Of a stretch of 8,896 nucleotides of DNA, positions 7,530 through 8,896 are shown piece by piece (the first letter of the stretch is position 1; every line of letters starts with the position of its first letter). Source of the DNA: an uncultured Holophagaceae bacterium (GTDB taxonomy: Bacteria; Acidobacteriota; Holophagae; Holophagales; Holophagaceae); assembly GCA_903927605.1 (NCBI GenBank), contig CAIYNT010000018.1, forward strand, positions 1 through 8,896, given 5' to 3'. The notes under the pieces are model-generated. The model was given only the letters and a program-made list of their open reading frames with translations. It searched no databases and was not told where the DNA came from. A program made the position numbers and the translations under genes.

Positions 7530-7601
7530 ATCTTAAGCCTAGAAGAACTACCCTTCCCCCCACCGAAGAAAAGCCTCACGGCCCCAGCAGGCATCAGGAT
7601 G

Positions 7602-7617
7602 CTGGGATACTTCCCCC
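7602..7617 (+). promoter_or_regulatory. extended -10 promoter abutting the hydrolase start (leaderless)
   Basis: This is the second exact copy of CTGGGATACTTCCCCC, immediately before ATG 7618. It places GATACT at -12 to -7 and TGG at -15 to -13 relative to the A of the start codon. The only AG-rich stretch nearby (CAGGAT at 7595-7600) is 17 bases from the ATG, too far for a normal Shine-Dalgarno. No convincing -35 is seen. Confidence 0.55.
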
Positions 7618-8361
7618 ATGTCCACCACGCCGCCTCCCATCCTGGTCCTGCTCCCTGGCATGGATGGCACGGGGATCATGTTCGAGCCGTTCCTGCGGGT
7701 TCTCGATGGCCTCGAAGCGCGGGTGGTGCGGTACCCGGTGGCGCTGACGTCCTATCCCGACTGCGTGGCCTTCGCGCGGGCACAGCTGCCGGTGGATCGT
7801 AGGTTCCTCCTGCTGGGGGAGTCCTTCTCGGGCCCCGTGGCCATCGCCCTGGCGGCGGAACAGCCCGCCGGGCTGGCAGGCCTGGTGCTCTGCGGCACGT
7901 TCGCGCGAAATCCCCGGCCCGGTCTGGCCTGGACGGCCCCGCTTCTCCGCGCCTTGCCGCCTTCGCGGCTGCCCCTGCCTCTGCTCCGCCGGCTGCTGCT
8001 GGACCGATGGGACTCGGGCCCCCTCGCCGTCCTTGTCCAGGCCATGCTTCCGCAGGCTCCCGTCGCCACGCTAAAGGCCCGGCTCCTGGCGGTGCTGGCC
8101 GTGGATCACACGCCCCTGCTCAGCGAGATCCAAGTCCCCATCCTCGCCCTGGTCGCCAGCCACGACCGGCTGGTCCCCAGGTCAGCCACGGACTGGATCC
8201 GCACCCATCGGTCCATCGACACCGTCACACTTCAGGGCCCCCACTGGCTCCTGCAGACCCGCCCCGAGGCCTGCGTCCAGGCCATTGCAGACTTTCAGGC
8301 GCGCAACCGGAAACCCCAGGACGCATTGCCAGGGATGTCATCGGCCGGTGATGAAGCATGA
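7618..8361 (+). CDS. alpha/beta-fold hydrolase (esterase/lipase-like)
   Basis: A 247-residue serine hydrolase with a complete visible triad: nucleophile S69 in the elbow GESFSG, acid D183 in VASHDRLVP, and H209 in GPHWLLQTRP. The N-terminal LLPGMDGTGIMFEPFL (residues 11-26) is the oxyanion-loop segment typical of the 'PGxDGTGxxF' subgroup. A short leucine/proline-rich cap lies at about residues 105-135. There is no signal peptide or membrane segment, so it is probably cytoplasmic. The start is directly preceded by a promoter-like block rather than a ribosome binding site. The last ~15 residues (after about 230) are low-complexity. The substrate is unknown. The gene converges with the minus-strand gene 70 bases downstream. 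Confidence 0.9.
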   Translation: MSTTPPPILVLLPGMDGTGIMFEPFLRVLDGLEARVVRYPVALTSYPDCVAFARAQLPVDRRFLLLGESFSGPVAIALAAEQPAGLAGLVLCGTFARNPRPGLAWTAPLLRALPPSRLPLPLLRRLLLDRWDSGPLAVLVQAMLPQAPVATLKARLLAVLAVDHTPLLSEIQVPILALVASHDRLVPRSATDWIRTHRSIDTVTLQGPHWLLQTRPEACVQAIADFQARNRKPQDALPGMSSAGDEA

Positions 8362-8422
8362 TGGGTGGCCCTTCTTGCCATCACCGGTACCTGCACTTGA
8401 TCTTTTCCAACTCGTGCAGGGT

Positions 8423-8450
8423 GAGCCGAGGCTATGGCTGTCGGTTTTTT
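8423..8450 (+). terminator. possible intrinsic terminator for the hydrolase gene
   Basis: CCGA (8426-8429) pairs with TCGG (8441-8444), extended by G-U and A-T pairs at the base, and is followed at once by six T (8445-8450). The stem is short and the loop long (11 bases), so this is only moderately convincing. It lies about 60 bases after the hydrolase stop and overlaps the last codons of the opposing gene. Confidence 0.35.
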
Positions 8451-8896
8451 GGTAACCACTCCGAGGCGATGGAGATGAACCGCCGGGGCAGGTGTTGCGC
8501 CTGGGTGGAAGCCACCAGGCCAGCGGCCCCAGTAGGGGCGGTGAGGGTGATGGTGAAGGTGCGGGACATGAAGGTGCGTTTGCCCGTGTCGCAGCCGGTC
8601 ATGTAGAAGACCATGCCCGTGAGCTTGGTATGCCCTGCGGCGGCGCCCGGGGACATGAACGACGGGTAGAAGCCGTCGAACTGGCTTCCCGTGGTCGAGC
8701 CTGGGCAGGGCGAGGTGAAGGGGAACTGGGAGTTCTGGATCAGCTGCGGCGCGGACCAGTCCTGGCGTTCGAGGCTGGTGGCCGTGGCGTAGTACCAGGC
8801 GCCAGTCCCTCCTCCCCGGCAGATGAAGGTCAGCAGGTAGAGGCCCAGATCGTCGTTGTAGCTGATCTGCCCCATGTTCTGGATGCCTCCGGTGCA
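8432..8896 (-). CDS. C-terminal part of an unrecognised, probably beta-rich protein
   Basis: The frame stays open to the right edge (CTGGIQN precedes the first in-window Met at 8875), so this is the last ~154 residues of a longer gene that begins outside the window; it ends at TAG (8434-8432). Visible features: YNDDLGLYLLTFIC, then WYYATATSLERQDWSAPQLIQ, then FDGFYPSFMSPGA and MTGCDTGKRTFMSRTFTITL. The strand-like segments with 'Y..dlgrYLLTF' and 'S.dl..WSaPqli' patterns resemble blades of five-bladed propeller glycosidase-type proteins (GH43/GH32 or DUF4185-like), but no catalytic residue can be assigned. Three or four cysteines suggest an exported protein, which is inference. The C-terminal tail after the last strand (about 35 residues) is basic and of unclear role. 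Confidence 0.7.
   Translation of the reverse strand, partial: CTGGIQNMGQISYNDDLGLYLLTFICRGGGTGAWYYATATSLERQDWSAPQLIQNSQFPFTSPCPGSTTGSQFDGFYPSFMSPGAAAGHTKLTGMVFYMTGCDTGKRTFMSRTFTITLTAPTGAAGLVASTQAQHLPRRFISIASEWLPKNRQP

Noticed and set aside
6587..7594. 335-codon minus-strand frame opposite the DinB-like and YbaK-like genes
   Set aside because: It mirrors two convincing plus-strand genes with family motifs and has no domain signature of its own.
8390..8420. CCTGCAC/GTGCAGG inverted repeat between the convergent genes
   Set aside because: The 7-bp stem has a 17-base loop and no T-run on either strand; too weak to call a bidirectional terminator.
8358..8606. 82-codon plus-strand frame after the hydrolase
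   Set aside because: Overlaps the opposing minus-strand gene, is compositionally random and has no ribosome site.

Overview
This is an ordinary-looking stretch of chromosome from a GC-rich bacterium, with mostly co-oriented genes. No RNA genes, insertion sequences, phage genes or CRISPR arrays are visible. The gene styles (a multi-zinc-ribbon TopA, a CHASE/PAS/GAF hybrid kinase with an H-box of the 'AGGxAHxxNN' type, short metabolic genes) would suit an Acidobacteriota/Holophagae (Geothrix-like) or deltaproteobacterial genome. That placement is inference only; nothing in the window fixes the taxon.

Layout. 1-1992 (+) is the 3' three-quarters of topA (DNA topoisomerase I), running in from the left edge and ending in five zinc ribbons. 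1993-2283 is a non-coding, visibly AT-richer leader with a hairpin on the topA stop codon and several small repeats. 2284-5373 (+) is a 1029-residue membrane hybrid sensor histidine kinase (CHASE-PAS-GAF-HisKA-HATPase-REC). 5465-6379 (+) is an EamA-type exporter. 6443-6946 (+) is a DinB/YfiT-fold putative metal enzyme. 7025-7480 (+) is a stand-alone YbaK/ProX-type tRNA-editing deacylase. 7618-8361 (+) is an alpha/beta hydrolase. 8432-8896 (-) is the C-terminal part of an unrecognised, probably beta-rich protein that runs off the right edge and converges on the hydrolase.

The genes do not form an obvious pathway. Each is separated from the next by about 60-290 bases, and several carry their own start signals, so they look like separate transcription units. 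The kinase has no response regulator beside it other than its own REC domain.

The most interesting signals are regulatory. An exactly repeated 19-base block containing an extended -10 promoter ends on the start codons of both the DinB-like gene and the hydrolase gene, which predicts leaderless mRNAs for two unrelated genes. A perfect 9-bp hairpin buries most of the Shine-Dalgarno sequence of the YbaK-like gene. The kinase also has Asn where an acidic residue normally follows the phospho-accepting His. I found no convincing undescribed multi-gene system.
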